A DNA stretch of 64,000 nt from Streptomyces sp. NBC_01549 (GCF_026339955.1 NZ_JAPEPW010000002.1:434001-498000), one strand, 5' to 3'. Shown: positions 52,609-62,151, counted from the first letter of the stretch. Notes: generated from the letters alone by a model not told the origin. A program made the numbers and translations.

Positions 52609-53814
52609 TCACGACTTCAGAAAGGCCGCCAGGCCCTCCAGCAGCCGTTCCACGTCGTCCTCGTCGTTGTACGGCGACAGGCCGAGGCGCAGGCCTCCGG
52701 TGTCGCCCAGGCCGAGGTGGCGTGATGCCTCCAGTGCGTAGAAGGTTCCCGCGGGCGCGTGCACGCTCCGGGCGGCCAGGAAGCGGTAGGCGTCCGCCGT
52801 GTCGCGGTCGTCGAAGGTCAGGAGCAGGGTGGGGGTGCGGTCGGCCGCCCGGGAGCGGATCGTGACGCCCGCCAGTGCGGCCAGGCCGTCTTCCATCCGG
52901 TCCCGCAGCGCTCGTTCGTGCCGCTCGATCGCTGCGAAGGCGAACCGCAGCCGGGCACGCCGGTCGTCCGCCGGACCGGTCCCGAGACCGGCGAGCAGGT
53001 CGACGGCGGCCCGGGTGCCGGCAAGGAGCTCATAGGGCAGCGTCCCCAGCTCGAAACGCTCCGGGACCATGTCGGTGGAAGGCAGCAGCTTGTCGGGAAG
53101 CAGCCTCTCCAGCAGGGCCGGAGCGGCGGCGAGCACGCCGTGGTGCGGGCCGAGGAACTTGTACGGCGAGCACACGAAGAAGTCGGCGCCGAGCCGTGCG
53201 AGGTCCACGAACGCGTGCGCCGTGTAGTGCACGCCGTCGACGTAGAGCAGTGCGTCCGTGCGGTGGACCAGGCGGGCGATCTCCGCGACGTCGGGGAGCG
53301 TGCCGATCAGGTTGGAGGCGGCGGTGACGGCGACCAGCCGGGTACGCTCGGTGAGCAGTTCACCCACGGCCGAGGGCGGGAGTTCGCCGGTGACCGGATC
53401 GAAGTCGGCCCATCGCACCCGGGCGCCGGCCCGTTCCCCGGCCTGGATCCAGGGGCGGATGTTGGCGTCGTGGTCGAGGCGGCTGACCACGATCTCGTCG
53501 CCGGGGGCCCAGTCCTTCGCCAGCGCCCGGGAGAAGTCGTAGGTGAGTTGGGTGGCGCTGCGGCCGAAGACGACTCCGGAGGGTTCCCCGCCCAGCAGGT
53601 CGGCCATGGCCTGCCGGAACTCCTGGACGAGGGCCTCCGCGTTCGCCTCTCCCGGGGTGACGCTGCCCCTGTTCGACAGTGGTCGGGTGAGCGCGTCGGC
53701 GATCGCCGCGCCGACCGGCGCCGGTGTCTGGGTGCCGCCCGGACCGTCGAAGTACGCGATGCCGGTCCGCAGGGCGGGGATCTGGGCGCGCAACGCGCCG
53801 ACGTCGTAGGTCAC
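52609..53814 (-). CDS. cysteine-desulfurase-like PLP enzyme (class V aminotransferase fold)
   Basis: The 401-residue protein has the fold type I, class V features: IAYFDGPGGTQTP at the N-terminus, SRLDHDANIRPWIQAGERAG, the PLP-binding DGVHYTAHAFVDLARLGADF, and the Schiff-base Lys in CSPYKFLGPHHG. It belongs to the subgroup often annotated cysteine desulfurase-like, which lacks the mobile Cys loop of true IscS/SufS, so sulfur transfer is not certain. It converges on the FUSC gene. Confidence 0.9.
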   Translation of the reverse strand: MTYDVGALRAQIPALRTGIAYFDGPGGTQTPAPVGAAIADALTRPLSNRGSVTPGEANAEALVQEFRQAMADLLGGEPSGVVFGRSATQLTYDFSRALAKDWAPGDEIVVSRLDHDANIRPWIQAGERAGARVRWADFDPVTGELPPSAVGELLTERTRLVAVTAASNLIGTLPDVAEIARLVHRTDALLYVDGVHYTAHAFVDLARLGADFFVCSPYKFLGPHHGVLAAAPALLERLLPDKLLPSTDMVPERFELGTLPYELLAGTRAAVDLLAGLGTGPADDRRARLRFAFAAIERHERALRDRMEDGLAALAGVTIRSRAADRTPTLLLTFDDRDTADAYRFLAARSVHAPAGTFYALEASRHLGLGDTGGLRLGLSPYNDEDDVERLLEGLAAFLKS

Positions 53815-54009
53815 TCGGGCTCCTTGGGTGCGATGTCGTCAGGCCGGGGACGACGTCTGGCGAGTTGTCCGGGCGGCAGGCTTCGGTAGCCGGCGAGGAT
53901 ACCCACAACCGTCTCCATCGGGCTTCGGAACAGCGATTACCCTGCTCTCCGGGCCGCATTCGACCGACCGGCGCGGTGCGGGTGAGCTGCGCGTCGCTGA
54001 CCTGATGTG

Positions 54010-54186
54010 TCAGCGCCTACGGCTTCGGCTCGCCCAGCCGCCACCGACGCCGGAGACGTGCAGGGCAAGCAGCACCAGCCCTATGAGCATGACGTTGGTC
54101 GACGTGAAGACGTCGTTCGTCGAGATGTCCGCGGCATTGATCAAAAACGCGAGGAACAACACGATCGCCGCAACGATTCCGAGCAT
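54010..54186 (-). CDS. small conserved two-helix membrane protein
   Basis: The 58-residue protein follows a strong GAGGAGAG site. Two hydrophobic helices (GIVAAIVLFLAFLINA and NVMLIGLVLLALHVSGVG) flank a polar loop ISTNDVFTSTN, with a basic C-terminus. The form is that of many short Streptomyces membrane proteins of unknown function. Confidence 0.75.
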   Translation of the reverse strand: MLGIVAAIVLFLAFLINAADISTNDVFTSTNVMLIGLVLLALHVSGVGGGWASRSRRR

Positions 54187-54562
54187 GGACTCTCCTCTTC
54201 CGAAGTGGTGGTGGAACCCGAGTGCCCCCAGGACTCCTGTCGACACCGCTTCGCAAAACGGTGCGACCGCGGAACGGGAGCTGGTCGCCGTCCATCGCTG
54301 GGGCGCCGCGGCGCGGTCCTGCCCGATGGCCTTCCTCTCCCGCCCCGCACAGTGGCAATCGCCGTACACAAGTCCAGCCGACCCGCACGGGGCCGAACCG
54401 CGGGTCCTGCCGTCATCATTGAGCCCACCACCCGGGCCGCGAGTGCTGATCAGTCTGCTCCTGTCGCCGCACACGCCCCCACCGGCCCGCAGCTCATCGA
54501 AAGCAGACAGCAATGGCACACACCCCGGCCGCATCGGCCTGTTCTCCCGTCGGAGCCGCTTC

Positions 54563-54661
54563 GTGACCGCGACCCGTGTCCCGGGCCTGATCCTGCCCCT
54601 GGTCTATCTCTGCGCGCTCGTCGCGGTCCTGGTCTGGTACTGGCGGCATCGCGGCGAGTAG
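54563..54661 (+). CDS. possible 32-residue single-helix membrane peptide
   Basis: GTG at 54563 opens a short frame, VTATRVPGLILPLVYLCALV and on to WYWRHRGE. It has one membrane helix with a Trp-rich, basic end and coding-type third positions. The stretch between 54187 and 54562 holds no other supported gene. No family is known; it could be chance. Confidence 0.35.
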   Translation: MTATRVPGLILPLVYLCALVAVLVWYWRHRGE

Positions 54662-54739
54662 CGCGGGGGCGTGGACGGAACGCCAGGCGGCACGGTCCGC
54701 CGAGCGGAACGGTACGCGCCAGGAGACGGGCGAAGTCGG

Positions 54740-55702
54740 TCATCTCCGGGCGAGGTAACTGCGTACGGTCGTTCCGCACTCGCCGGTGTGGACGCGTACG
54801 AGGTCGGACAGGAAGTGGACGAGGAGCAGGCCCCGACCGCCGAGTTGGTCGGGGCGCGCCGGGCGCCGGCCGGCCAGCGGGTCGGTCAGGTGCCCCTCGT
54901 CGCCCACCTCGCAGACGATCTGCTCGCTCTCGGCCCAGATCCGCAGTGTCCCCGAACCGCCTCCGTGCACCACGCTGTTGGTCGTCAACTCCGCGACGAC
55001 AAGGTTCAGATCCTGCAGCCGGGGCGGCGCCATCCCCCGCTCCCGTGCTTCGCGCAGTGCGAAGTCGCGTGCGGTCGGCAGCTGTCCGGCGTCGAAGCGG
55101 ACCGTTGCCGCTCCCGGCAGATGCGGCAACGTCTCGTTGCAGCGCGCGAGAACACGTTCGGGATCGTAGGCATGGCTCACGCCCGACCGCCCGTCGCTGA
55201 TCACCACGGGGTGCGTGGCGTGTGCGTCGGCGATCACGTCGCCGGAGAGGGTTCGCGCGTCGTACGGGCAGAGGATGGTCACGCCGCGTCCGTGGAACGC
55301 CTCGTTGATGAGGGCTTCGTGCTGGACGCAGGCCGGGTACTCCAGCGGCGTACGGCCGTACCAGATCGGCTCCCCGATGATGCGCACCTGGCGCCCGGGG
55401 TGGGCGTCGGCGAACGATCGCAGCACCGCGGGAATGATCCGGCCGGGATTCCGGCCGGCCTGTGTCATGTCGATCCAGTGGACCTCCTCGGCGGCCGGTC
55501 CGAGTTCCGCTTTGAGCAGTTCGAGTCGAGACGGGGGTACCGCCACCGCCACGGGCCGGCCGGTGGCGAGGCCCTCGGACACGAACGGCAGCGTCCCTTC
55601 CGCATATTCCTGGTCGGAGCGGTACAGGAGCGCGGGGTGCGCGAAGGGCTCCGCCCGGTCCCGGGCGAGGGGCGACCTCGTTCCGTCTTCTCCCTGCTCC
55701 AT
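54740..55702 (-). CDS. MEDS-domain sensor with anti-sigma-type ATPase domain (RsbA-like)
   Basis: The ~320-residue protein (ATG 55702; GTG 55708 is an alternative) has an N-terminal MEDS sensory domain (HPALLYRSDQEYAEGTLPFV, IIGEPIWYGRTPLEYPACVQHEALIN) and a C-terminal GHKL ATPase domain (LVVAELTTNSVVHGG, CEVGDEGHL, GGRGLLLVHFLSDLVR). Proteins with this pairing are known as RsbA-type regulators of SigB-like factors. It is divergent from a SigB/SigF-type sigma gene with 218 bases between, so control of that sigma factor is a fair inference. Confidence 0.9.
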   Translation of the reverse strand: MEQGEDGTRSPLARDRAEPFAHPALLYRSDQEYAEGTLPFVSEGLATGRPVAVAVPPSRLELLKAELGPAAEEVHWIDMTQAGRNPGRIIPAVLRSFADAHPGRQVRIIGEPIWYGRTPLEYPACVQHEALINEAFHGRGVTILCPYDARTLSGDVIADAHATHPVVISDGRSGVSHAYDPERVLARCNETLPHLPGAATVRFDAGQLPTARDFALREARERGMAPPRLQDLNLVVAELTTNSVVHGGGSGTLRIWAESEQIVCEVGDEGHLTDPLAGRRPARPDQLGGRGLLLVHFLSDLVRVHTGECGTTVRSYLARR

Positions 55703-55920
55703 GCCCACTGGCTCACCTCGGATCCCATTTTAGGCGGCGGCGGTTGGCGTCCGTGTGCATCCGGCAGGGGGCTTCGGCGAGAAGAGGTCCTGGACCCACG
55801 TCCGGCGGGCCGCGGAAGAGACACATTCCGCGAGTTTCGGAGGTTGGGTGGCATGACCGGCTTGAGACGGGGCAGACGGGCTCTGTCTTCAATTCCTTCG
55901 AACGATTTGGGGTGGACCAC

Positions 55921-56802
55921 ATGGCAGCCGTGACGGCAGCGAAGGCAACCAACACGGCACAGCAGGCAGGGACGGCACAGGAGGAGGCACTCCCCCTGAT
56001 CGACGAGCCGCTGAAGATCAGCCCGAGGGACGCGCGCGAGCTGTCGCGTCAGTTCTTCGACCGGCTGGCCGTGTTGGAGGAAGGCACGCACGACTACCAG
56101 TACGCGCGCAACACGCTCATAGAGATGAACCTCTCCCTCGTGCGGTACGCGGCGGCTCGCTTCCGCAGCCGCAGCCAGGACGAGATGGAGGACATCGTCC
56201 AGGTCGGCACGATCGGGCTCATCAAGGCGATCGACCGTTTCGAGCTGACCCGCGAGGTCGAGTTCACCTCCTTCGCCGTTCCGTACATCGTCGGTGAGAT
56301 CAAGCGCTTCTTCCGCGACACCAGCTGGGCCGTGCACGTACCCCGCCGTCTTCAGGAGGCGCGGATCGAGCTCGCCAAGGCGACGGACGAACTGCGTACC
56401 CGCCTCGGCCGAACCCCGACCACTCGTGAGCTGGCCGCGCTGATGTGTCTCTCCGAGGAGGAGGTCATCGAGGCGCGCAAGGCCTCCAACGGCTACAACT
56501 CCTCGTCCCTCGACGCCGCGCTCACCGCCGACGACGGTGCTGACGGGGACAGCGTTCTCGCGGACTTCATCGGCGAGGACGACGCCTCGCTCGAACTCGT
56601 CGAGGACTTCCAGTCCCTGGCGCCGCTGATCGCCGAACTGGACGAACGCCAGCGGCGGATCATCCACATGCGTTTCGTCGAGGAGCGCACCCAGGCCCAG
56701 ATCGGTGAGGAACTCGGCATCTCGCAGATGCACGTCTCACGTCTGATCACCCGCATCATCAGGCGTCTTCGCACCGGGCTGCTCGACCCCGCGGTCGCCT
56801 GA
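55921..56802 (+). CDS. SigB/SigF/SigG-family RNA polymerase sigma factor
   Basis: The 293-residue sigma-70 group 3 protein has region 2 (LVRYAAARFRSRSQDEMEDI, IGLIKAIDRFE, EFTSFAVPYIVGEIKRFFRD), region 3 (RTPTTRELAALMCLSEEEVI) and region 4 with HTH (QAQIGEELGISQMHVSRLI). ATG 55921 follows GGGGTGG. This group drives osmotic-stress and sporulation genes in Streptomyces. The usual RsbV/RsbW pair is not adjacent; the MEDS-ATPase gene next door may take the anti-sigma role. Two strong hairpins follow. Confidence 0.95.
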   Translation: MAAVTAAKATNTAQQAGTAQEEALPLIDEPLKISPRDARELSRQFFDRLAVLEEGTHDYQYARNTLIEMNLSLVRYAAARFRSRSQDEMEDIVQVGTIGLIKAIDRFELTREVEFTSFAVPYIVGEIKRFFRDTSWAVHVPRRLQEARIELAKATDELRTRLGRTPTTRELAALMCLSEEEVIEARKASNGYNSSSLDAALTADDGADGDSVLADFIGEDDASLELVEDFQSLAPLIAELDERQRRIIHMRFVEERTQAQIGEELGISQMHVSRLITRIIRRLRTGLLDPAVA

Positions 56803-56820
56803 CGCACCGCGGCGTCTGAC

Positions 56821-56892
56821 GCACCCGCCCCGGGCCGCGGTCGTCCGGGGCGGGTGCGGGACGGTCCCGCCCGAAGTCGGGCGGGACCGTCC
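56821..56892. terminator. tandem hairpins between sigma factor and EF-G paralogue
   Basis: GCACCCGCCCCGG (56821-56833) pairs with CCGGGGCGGGTGC (56845-56857). A second, perfect 16-bp stem GGACGGTCCCGCCCGA / TCGGGCGGGACCGTCC (56859-56892) has a 2-base loop. They stop two convergent genes. Confidence 0.85.
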
Positions 56893-56898
56893 TGTGCG

Positions 56899-58998
56899 TC
56901 AACGGGCCGAAGCCCCGGTCGACGCCGTGCTCGGCGCCGGGGCGTACCCGGCGGGCCGGGCGGTGAAGACTCCCCGGCCCCGGGTGCGGCCGCGCAGCCG
57001 GGTCGCGTAACCGAACAGCTCGACCAGCGGCACGGTCGCGTTGATCACCACAGCGCCCGCCCGCGCGACGGAGCCCGAGACCTGCCCGCGTCGCGCCGCG
57101 AGGTCACCGAGGACCCCGCCCACGGCATCGTCCGGCACCGTGACCGTGACGTCCGCCACCGGTTCCAGGAGAACCATCGCGCACGCGCGCAGCGCCTCCC
57201 GCAGTGCGAACCGGCCGGCTGTCCGGAACGCCCGCTCCGATGAGTCCTTCGGATGGGTCGCTCCATCGGTGAGGACGACACGCACCCCGGTGACCGGGTG
57301 TCCACCGAGCGGCCCGTCGGCCAGCGCGTCACGACACCCGGCCTCCAGCGCCCGGACGTATTCCTGTGGCACCCGTCCGCCGACAACGGTCGACCGGAAC
57401 TCGAAGCGCGTCGCGTCCGCGGCGCCGTCGCCCGGTACATCCTGCAGCGGCTCCACGTCGAGTACGACGTGGGCGAACTCACCGGCGCCGCCGTCCTGTT
57501 TGACGTGCCGGTGGACCAGCCCCGACACTCCCCGGGCGACCGTCTCCCGGTAGGCCACCCTCGGCCGGCCGACCCGGACGTCCAGCCCGTGGGCGCGCCG
57601 GATCTTCTCCACCGCCACCTCCAGGTGCAGTTCGCCCATGCCCGACAGAACCATCTGGCCGGTCTCGGGGTCGGTGCGGACGACCAGCGAGGGATCCTCC
57701 TCGACCAGCCGTGTCAGTGCCGACACCAACAGGTCCGTGTCAGCGGTGCCGACGGCCTCGACGGCCACCGAGACGACCGGATCGGCGACGGCGGGCGGTT
57801 CGAGAACCAACGGAGCCCCGGGGGCACACAGGGTCGACCCGGCGCGGGCCGACTTCAGGCCGACCACCGCGACGATGTCCCCTGCCACCGCCTGCTCCAG
57901 TGGGGCGTGGCGGTCGGCCTGGACCCGCAGGATCCGGCCGATCCGCTCGACGCGCCCCGTGCCCGAGTCCCACACCGTCTCTCCCTTCCCGACCGTTCCC
58001 GAATAGACACGCAGGTACGTCAGCCGCCCCGTGGCGGTCGCGTTCACCTTGAACACCAGGGCCGAGAACGATGCCGCAGGGTCGGCCGGCCGCTCCTGTT
58101 CCGTGCCGTCCCGGGTGCCCCGTACCGCGGGCACGTCGCACGGCGACGGCAGGTAGGCCACGACGGCATCGAGCAGTGGCTCGATCCCGCGATTGCGGTA
58201 GGCCGAACCGCACAGCACCACCACACCGTCGCCGGAACGGGTCAGGTCGCGCAGCGCGGCGGCCAGGGTCCGCGCGCAGAGCGTCCCTTGCGCGCAGAAC
58301 TCCTCGAGCGCGCCGGGGTGGAGTTCCGCCACCGCTTCCTCCAGTTGTCGGCGGCGCCCTTCCGCCGTCTCCCTCAGCGCCTCGGGCACCGGACCTTCCT
58401 CGACCGCGTCGCGGCCCTCGGGCCAGACCAGCGACCGCATGCGCAGGAGATCCACCACCCCGGTGAACCCGGCCTCCGATCCGATCGGCAACTGGACGAC
58501 CAGCGGGGCCGGATGCAGCCGCTCCCGGATCGACTCGACCGCGGTGTCGAGGTCGGCACCGGCGCGGTCCAGCTTGTTGACGAAGGCGATCCGCGGCACG
58601 CCGTACCGGTCCGCCTGGCGCCACACCGACTCGCTCTGCGGCTCGACTCCCGCGACGGCGTCGAACACCGCCACGGCGCCGTCGAGCACCCGCAAGGAGC
58701 GCGCCACCTCGTCGGAGAAGTCGACGTGGCCCGGGGTGTCGATCAGGTTGATCCGGTGCGCGTCCCAGGCACAGCTCACAGCCGCGGCGAAGATGGTGAT
58801 GCCACGATCGCGTTCCTGGGGGTCGAAGTCGGTGACGGTGGTGCCGTCATGGACCTCACCGCGCTTGTGAGTGGTCCCGGTGAGGTACAGGATCCGCTCG
58901 GTGAGGGTGGTCTTCCCGGCGTCGACGTGGGCGAGGATGCCCAGGTTGCGGACGGCGGCGAGCGGAGTGTCGAGGTGACGGTGCAGGTCGGTACGCAC
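56899..58998 (-). CDS. elongation factor G paralogue (FusA2-like translational GTPase)
   Basis: The 699-residue protein keeps the five EF-G domains. G1 is AHVDAGKTTLTERILY, G3 DTPGHVDF, G4 NKLDRAG. DRGITIFAAAVS replaces the usual RGITI-TSAA switch. Domains II-V are recognisable (LTYLRVYSGTVGKGETVW, GMGELHLEVAVEKI, HYP-like VLTDGATHPKDSS). It is more diverged than housekeeping FusA and lies alone, away from rpsL/rpsG. Such paralogues may act in ribosome recycling, antibiotic (tetracycline- or fusidate-like) protection or stress; the sequence does not decide. Confidence 0.92.
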   Translation of the reverse strand: MRTDLHRHLDTPLAAVRNLGILAHVDAGKTTLTERILYLTGTTHKRGEVHDGTTVTDFDPQERDRGITIFAAAVSCAWDAHRINLIDTPGHVDFSDEVARSLRVLDGAVAVFDAVAGVEPQSESVWRQADRYGVPRIAFVNKLDRAGADLDTAVESIRERLHPAPLVVQLPIGSEAGFTGVVDLLRMRSLVWPEGRDAVEEGPVPEALRETAEGRRRQLEEAVAELHPGALEEFCAQGTLCARTLAAALRDLTRSGDGVVVLCGSAYRNRGIEPLLDAVVAYLPSPCDVPAVRGTRDGTEQERPADPAASFSALVFKVNATATGRLTYLRVYSGTVGKGETVWDSGTGRVERIGRILRVQADRHAPLEQAVAGDIVAVVGLKSARAGSTLCAPGAPLVLEPPAVADPVVSVAVEAVGTADTDLLVSALTRLVEEDPSLVVRTDPETGQMVLSGMGELHLEVAVEKIRRAHGLDVRVGRPRVAYRETVARGVSGLVHRHVKQDGGAGEFAHVVLDVEPLQDVPGDGAADATRFEFRSTVVGGRVPQEYVRALEAGCRDALADGPLGGHPVTGVRVVLTDGATHPKDSSERAFRTAGRFALREALRACAMVLLEPVADVTVTVPDDAVGGVLGDLAARRGQVSGSVARAGAVVINATVPLVELFGYATRLRGRTRGRGVFTARPAGYAPAPSTASTGASAR

Positions 58999-59591
58999 GG
59001 CCCATGGCCTTTCGGAATGATCCGGATGGGGCGACGCGATCTACCGGACGAAGCGGCCTGCGGGGGTGCCACAGGCCGTGCGGGGACCTCTGGCCACGCC
59101 ACATCCCCATCGGGGCGTATGAGCCGATCGGCCCGGTGACGGGCGGCGGGAGGTCAGATGTTCGTCACGGACAACCGGTGGCGGCCGCGCAGCCGGCACC
59201 GGGGCCCCGAAGACACGAGGATCACCTCGTACCGCGACGGGGGAACAACTACAGCGGTGCGGTGACGCACGGCCCGGCTCCCCTCACTCGTCAGAACGCG
59301 CGCCGTGATGTTCCGCAGGTGCGGTGAGCGCGCGATGTGAGGTGAGTGTAGGGAGCGCCAACCGGTCGGCGCACCGGAATTTCGCTCCTCGCGCCGCGCC
59401 CGGTCGCGGAGTTGAGAGCTCCGACGGGTCCCCAGGAAGCCCTCGTTGCCCGGCACCTGCACCGGTGCTGTCACGTTGGCTCTGCCTCAATGCGCCGTGC
59501 CGCAGGCAGCCTGGACCCGGTCGCAAGTGGCATCTGGACGAGCACGGTGCCACGGGTGCTTGTCACGGACAAGCTCCGTTCCTGCGGCGCG
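58999..59591. other. intergenic region, no firmly supported gene
   Basis: A minus frame ending at 59154 (last part ARVLTSEGSRAVRHRTAVVV) has coding-like composition but no clear start, ribosome site or known family. The rest looks non-coding. Confidence 0.35.
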
Positions 59592-60203
59592 TCAGCGCAG
59601 TGCGGCCTCGCCCGCGTGGATGGCACGCATGGCGCGCTCGACGGTCTCCTGGTTTTCGCCGACCGGAGCCACGTAGCCGATGATGTCGCGCGCGGCGTCC
59701 TCCCCGAGCATCCGGGTGATCACCCACGTGGCGAGATACTGGGATGCCAGGCAGCCGCCCGCGGTAGCGATGTTCCCCTCGGCGTGGAACGGCGCGTCCA
59801 ACACGGTGACGTCGCAGGCTTCGACAAAGGGCCGGCTCTTCATGTCCGTGCAAGCCGGCATGCCATGCAGCAGCCCGAGCCGGGCGAGCACCAGTGCGCC
59901 GGAGCACTGTGAACCGATCAGCTGTCGTGATGGGTCGAGGCGCAGCCTGGAGATCAGCCGGTCGTCGGCAACCACGTCGCGCGCCTTCACCCCACTGCCG
60001 ATCAGCACGACGTCGGCCTCGGTCACGAACTCCATCGGGCGCTGCCCGGTCACCTCAACGCCGTTCATCGACGTGACGACCGGCGTCGGCGTCGTGATGA
60101 AGGCTTCCAAGCCGTCCTTACGGCACCGGTTGATCAGCGCGGACGCGATGAAGCTGTCGAGCTCGTTGAACCCGTCAAAGGTGACCACGGCTACCTGCAT
60201 CAC
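59592..60203 (-). CDS. DJ-1/PfpI-family protein
   Basis: The 203-residue protein has the flavodoxin-like start VAVVTFDGFNELDSF and the nucleophile elbow IGSQCSGALVLARLG with the reactive Cys. A possible His partner lies in DAPFHAEGNIATAGGC. It lacks the DNA-binding domain of the AraC-type relatives. Roles in the family include isonitrile hydratase, glyoxalase III and chaperone; FNELDSF and the length resemble isonitrile-hydratase-like members, but I would not name the reaction. MM and M starts are both possible. Confidence 0.9.
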   Translation of the reverse strand: MMQVAVVTFDGFNELDSFIASALINRCRKDGLEAFITTPTPVVTSMNGVEVTGQRPMEFVTEADVVLIGSGVKARDVVADDRLISRLRLDPSRQLIGSQCSGALVLARLGLLHGMPACTDMKSRPFVEACDVTVLDAPFHAEGNIATAGGCLASQYLATWVITRMLGEDAARDIIGYVAPVGENQETVERAMRAIHAGEAALR

Positions 60204-60916
60204 AACTCCTTCACGTACGGCATCAGATCTGCAGTCTGCCTGGCGCGCGGTTCCGGGGCGAGAGCCAAAGTGTGGTTGGTGGCATGCCTACCGGCGCCCC
60301 GCGTTTCGAACTGTGCGCCTGAATTTCGAACTACGGCTCTTGATGCCACGATCAGGATCGAGGTCGTTCATTATAACGGAAGAAATCCGCGAAATAGCGG
60401 GCGACGTCGCGCTCGGGAACTCACCGGTGGAGCGGTGAAATCCCGCCCCACAAAGCGCCGCACGTGGCACCAATGGCCACTTCCGGAGTGTCGGCAAACC
60501 AACGTCCGCCGATACTCGGACCGTGATCACGAATCCGCAGGTGTCGCCGCCCCTCCACGTCCCAACCCATGCCCTGACATCTCTGGTGGCGGACTCCCGT
60601 CACCCTTCGGCCAATGGCCAAAAACAGACAGTTCGACAGCTTCGCCCATAGCGTGACGTGCGCCACTCAACTCACCTCGGGGTCGGGACTACGGGTAACT
60701 GGGCAACCGGACGATCGCCCGGTTCTTCCCCTCGCGAGAGGAAGATCCACGCGCTCAGAGTCACAGCGGAACAACAGCATCCGTTTTCTCGCGAAAATCC
60801 ACGTAGACAGCAAGAGAGACGATCTGATTGGCTCTCACCGCTGTTATTCGCTTCGCCCATCTGCGTTTCTAGAGTTTCTTGGGCGGCTAGTTCAATGATT
60901 TCCAGAGGGGGATCTC
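60204..60916. other. long intergenic region of lower GC
   Basis: About 710 bases are clearly richer in A/T than their surroundings (for example ATTATAACGGAAG at 60370 and CGCGAAAATCCACG at 60791). Only weak frames are present. It should hold the promoter of the secreted protein gene that follows, and looks like recently acquired or decayed DNA. Confidence 0.4.
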
Positions 60917-61456
60917 ATGACCGTACGAAGCCAACATGCAGCGAAAATCGCGTTTTCAGCGGCGGCAGCCACCCTGGGCATACTCGGCCTGACCGCTCCG
61001 CAGGTCGCGGCAGCCGACCGGCCGGTTCCCAGCGTTTCGACCAAGGCCGACGACAACGCCAGGTCGTTTGCAGCGGAGAATCCCACCGCAGTCGTAGCGG
61101 CTGCGACTGTCTGCGGTACGGGGTACAACCTCTACAGAGCCGAGCAGTTGCCCGACGCCTCACGCCTGGGGACCCTCTTCGTCTACGTCAAGGGATCCAA
61201 CCCCGCGAGCAATGACGCTCCTACGTGTGCCATCTTCGACAACAACACGAGTGGCGCGAAATGGATGAAGCTCAAGCTCTGTTCGAACTACACGGCAGAG
61301 GGCTGTGCGAGTGACGAGGGCAACTTCAGCGAGTACGCAGGACCTGTCTACCGCACCCACGGCGGTTGCGGCACGGTCACCGCTCTGATGAAGAACACCT
61401 CAAGCTCAAGCACCTACCTCGTCAACGCTGTTCGAGACTCGACGAACTGCAACTAG
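60917..61456 (+). CDS. secreted Cys-containing protein of unknown function
   Basis: The 179-residue protein has a clear signal peptide (AAKIAFSAAAATLGILGLTA, cleavage near VAA-AD, residue ~33) and AGAGGGGG before the ATG. The mature part has six or seven Cys (VCGTGY, TCAIF, LCSNY, GCAS, GGCGT, NCN), enough for three disulfides, and a beta-rich look. I do not recognise a family. Codon choice is less GC3-biased than the neighbours, and the surrounding DNA is AT-richer, which suggests transfer. A perfect hairpin follows. Confidence 0.75.
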   Translation: MTVRSQHAAKIAFSAAAATLGILGLTAPQVAAADRPVPSVSTKADDNARSFAAENPTAVVAAATVCGTGYNLYRAEQLPDASRLGTLFVYVKGSNPASNDAPTCAIFDNNTSGAKWMKLKLCSNYTAEGCASDEGNFSEYAGPVYRTHGGCGTVTALMKNTSSSSTYLVNAVRDSTNCN

Positions 61457-61480
61457 GCAGCACTGCAGGAGCCGCAAGCC

Positions 61481-61515
61481 CGGGATTCCATGCTGTCTCA
61501 CGGCATGGAATCCCG
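61481..61515 (+). terminator. terminator hairpin after the secreted protein gene
   Basis: CGGGATTCCATGC and GCATGGAATCCCG form a perfect 13-bp stem with a 9-base loop. Confidence 0.75.
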
Positions 61516-61632
61516 GTCGCGCTACTCGACCAGAACACCACCCTCCTCTCCGGGGAATGCGACAGGTAACTGATGCGGGAACTGAGTATCCGTACTCAGG
61601 CCCCCGGCCATCGATTGGGAAAAGCTGCGGGC

Positions 61633-62085
61633 ATGGACACCCCACTCGCAGAGCCACGCCCCGTCATACCCCGTGTGATAGGCGCTGCTGCCACGGGTAC
61701 GGTTCTGGCCACCGGCGCCGGACACTACCTCTCGTGGGTCGAACATCGCAGCAACCAGGCATGCGAGACGACCGACGGCCTCTGCTTCACCTGGTGGGAC
61801 CTGACAGCCATCCCCCTCATCATCACGATCGCCTTGGTCGTCCTGGTCGTCGTCTACAAGCAGCTGGGCATCAGGCCACGGCTCGCCGTCATCCCCCCAA
61901 CGATCCTGCTGGCGCCGTTTCCTTTCGTGGCCGCACAGACGACCGCGGGCTGGTGGGCTGTCACCATCACAGGCAGAGCATGGTCATGCGCCTTCGCGCT
62001 CGCCGCGTGGAGCCGCTACCGGATCCTGGGAATCACTGCCGCAGGTACGCTGCTGCTCGCCTCCCTCGTCGTTCTCTACCGCTGA
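61633..62085 (+). CDS. small hypothetical membrane protein (four helices)
   Basis: The 150-residue protein starts best at ATG 61633 (GGGAAAAG upstream); a longer in-frame start at 61573 adds 20 polar residues. About four hydrophobic helices are seen: PRVIGAAATGTVLATGAG, LTAIPLIITIALVVLVVVY, AVIPPTILLAPFPFVAAQ and ILGITAAGTLLLASLVVLY. No motif or family is recognised. Confidence 0.65.
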   Translation: MDTPLAEPRPVIPRVIGAAATGTVLATGAGHYLSWVEHRSNQACETTDGLCFTWWDLTAIPLIITIALVVLVVVYKQLGIRPRLAVIPPTILLAPFPFVAAQTTAGWWAVTITGRAWSCAFALAAWSRYRILGITAAGTLLLASLVVLYR

Positions 62086-62091
62086 AGACGC

Positions 62092-62151
62092 GCTGGTCGC
62101 AATGGCCCCGACGGTGGCTTTGAAGCGGACGGCGAGCTTGTCGAACCGGGG
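62092..62151 (-). mobile_element. IS5-family transposase C-terminal scrap
   Basis: Twenty codons read PRFDKLAVRFKATVGAIATS. The core RFDKLAVRFxATV is the well-known tail of Streptomyces IS5-type transposases. Nothing else of the element remains. Confidence 0.65.
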
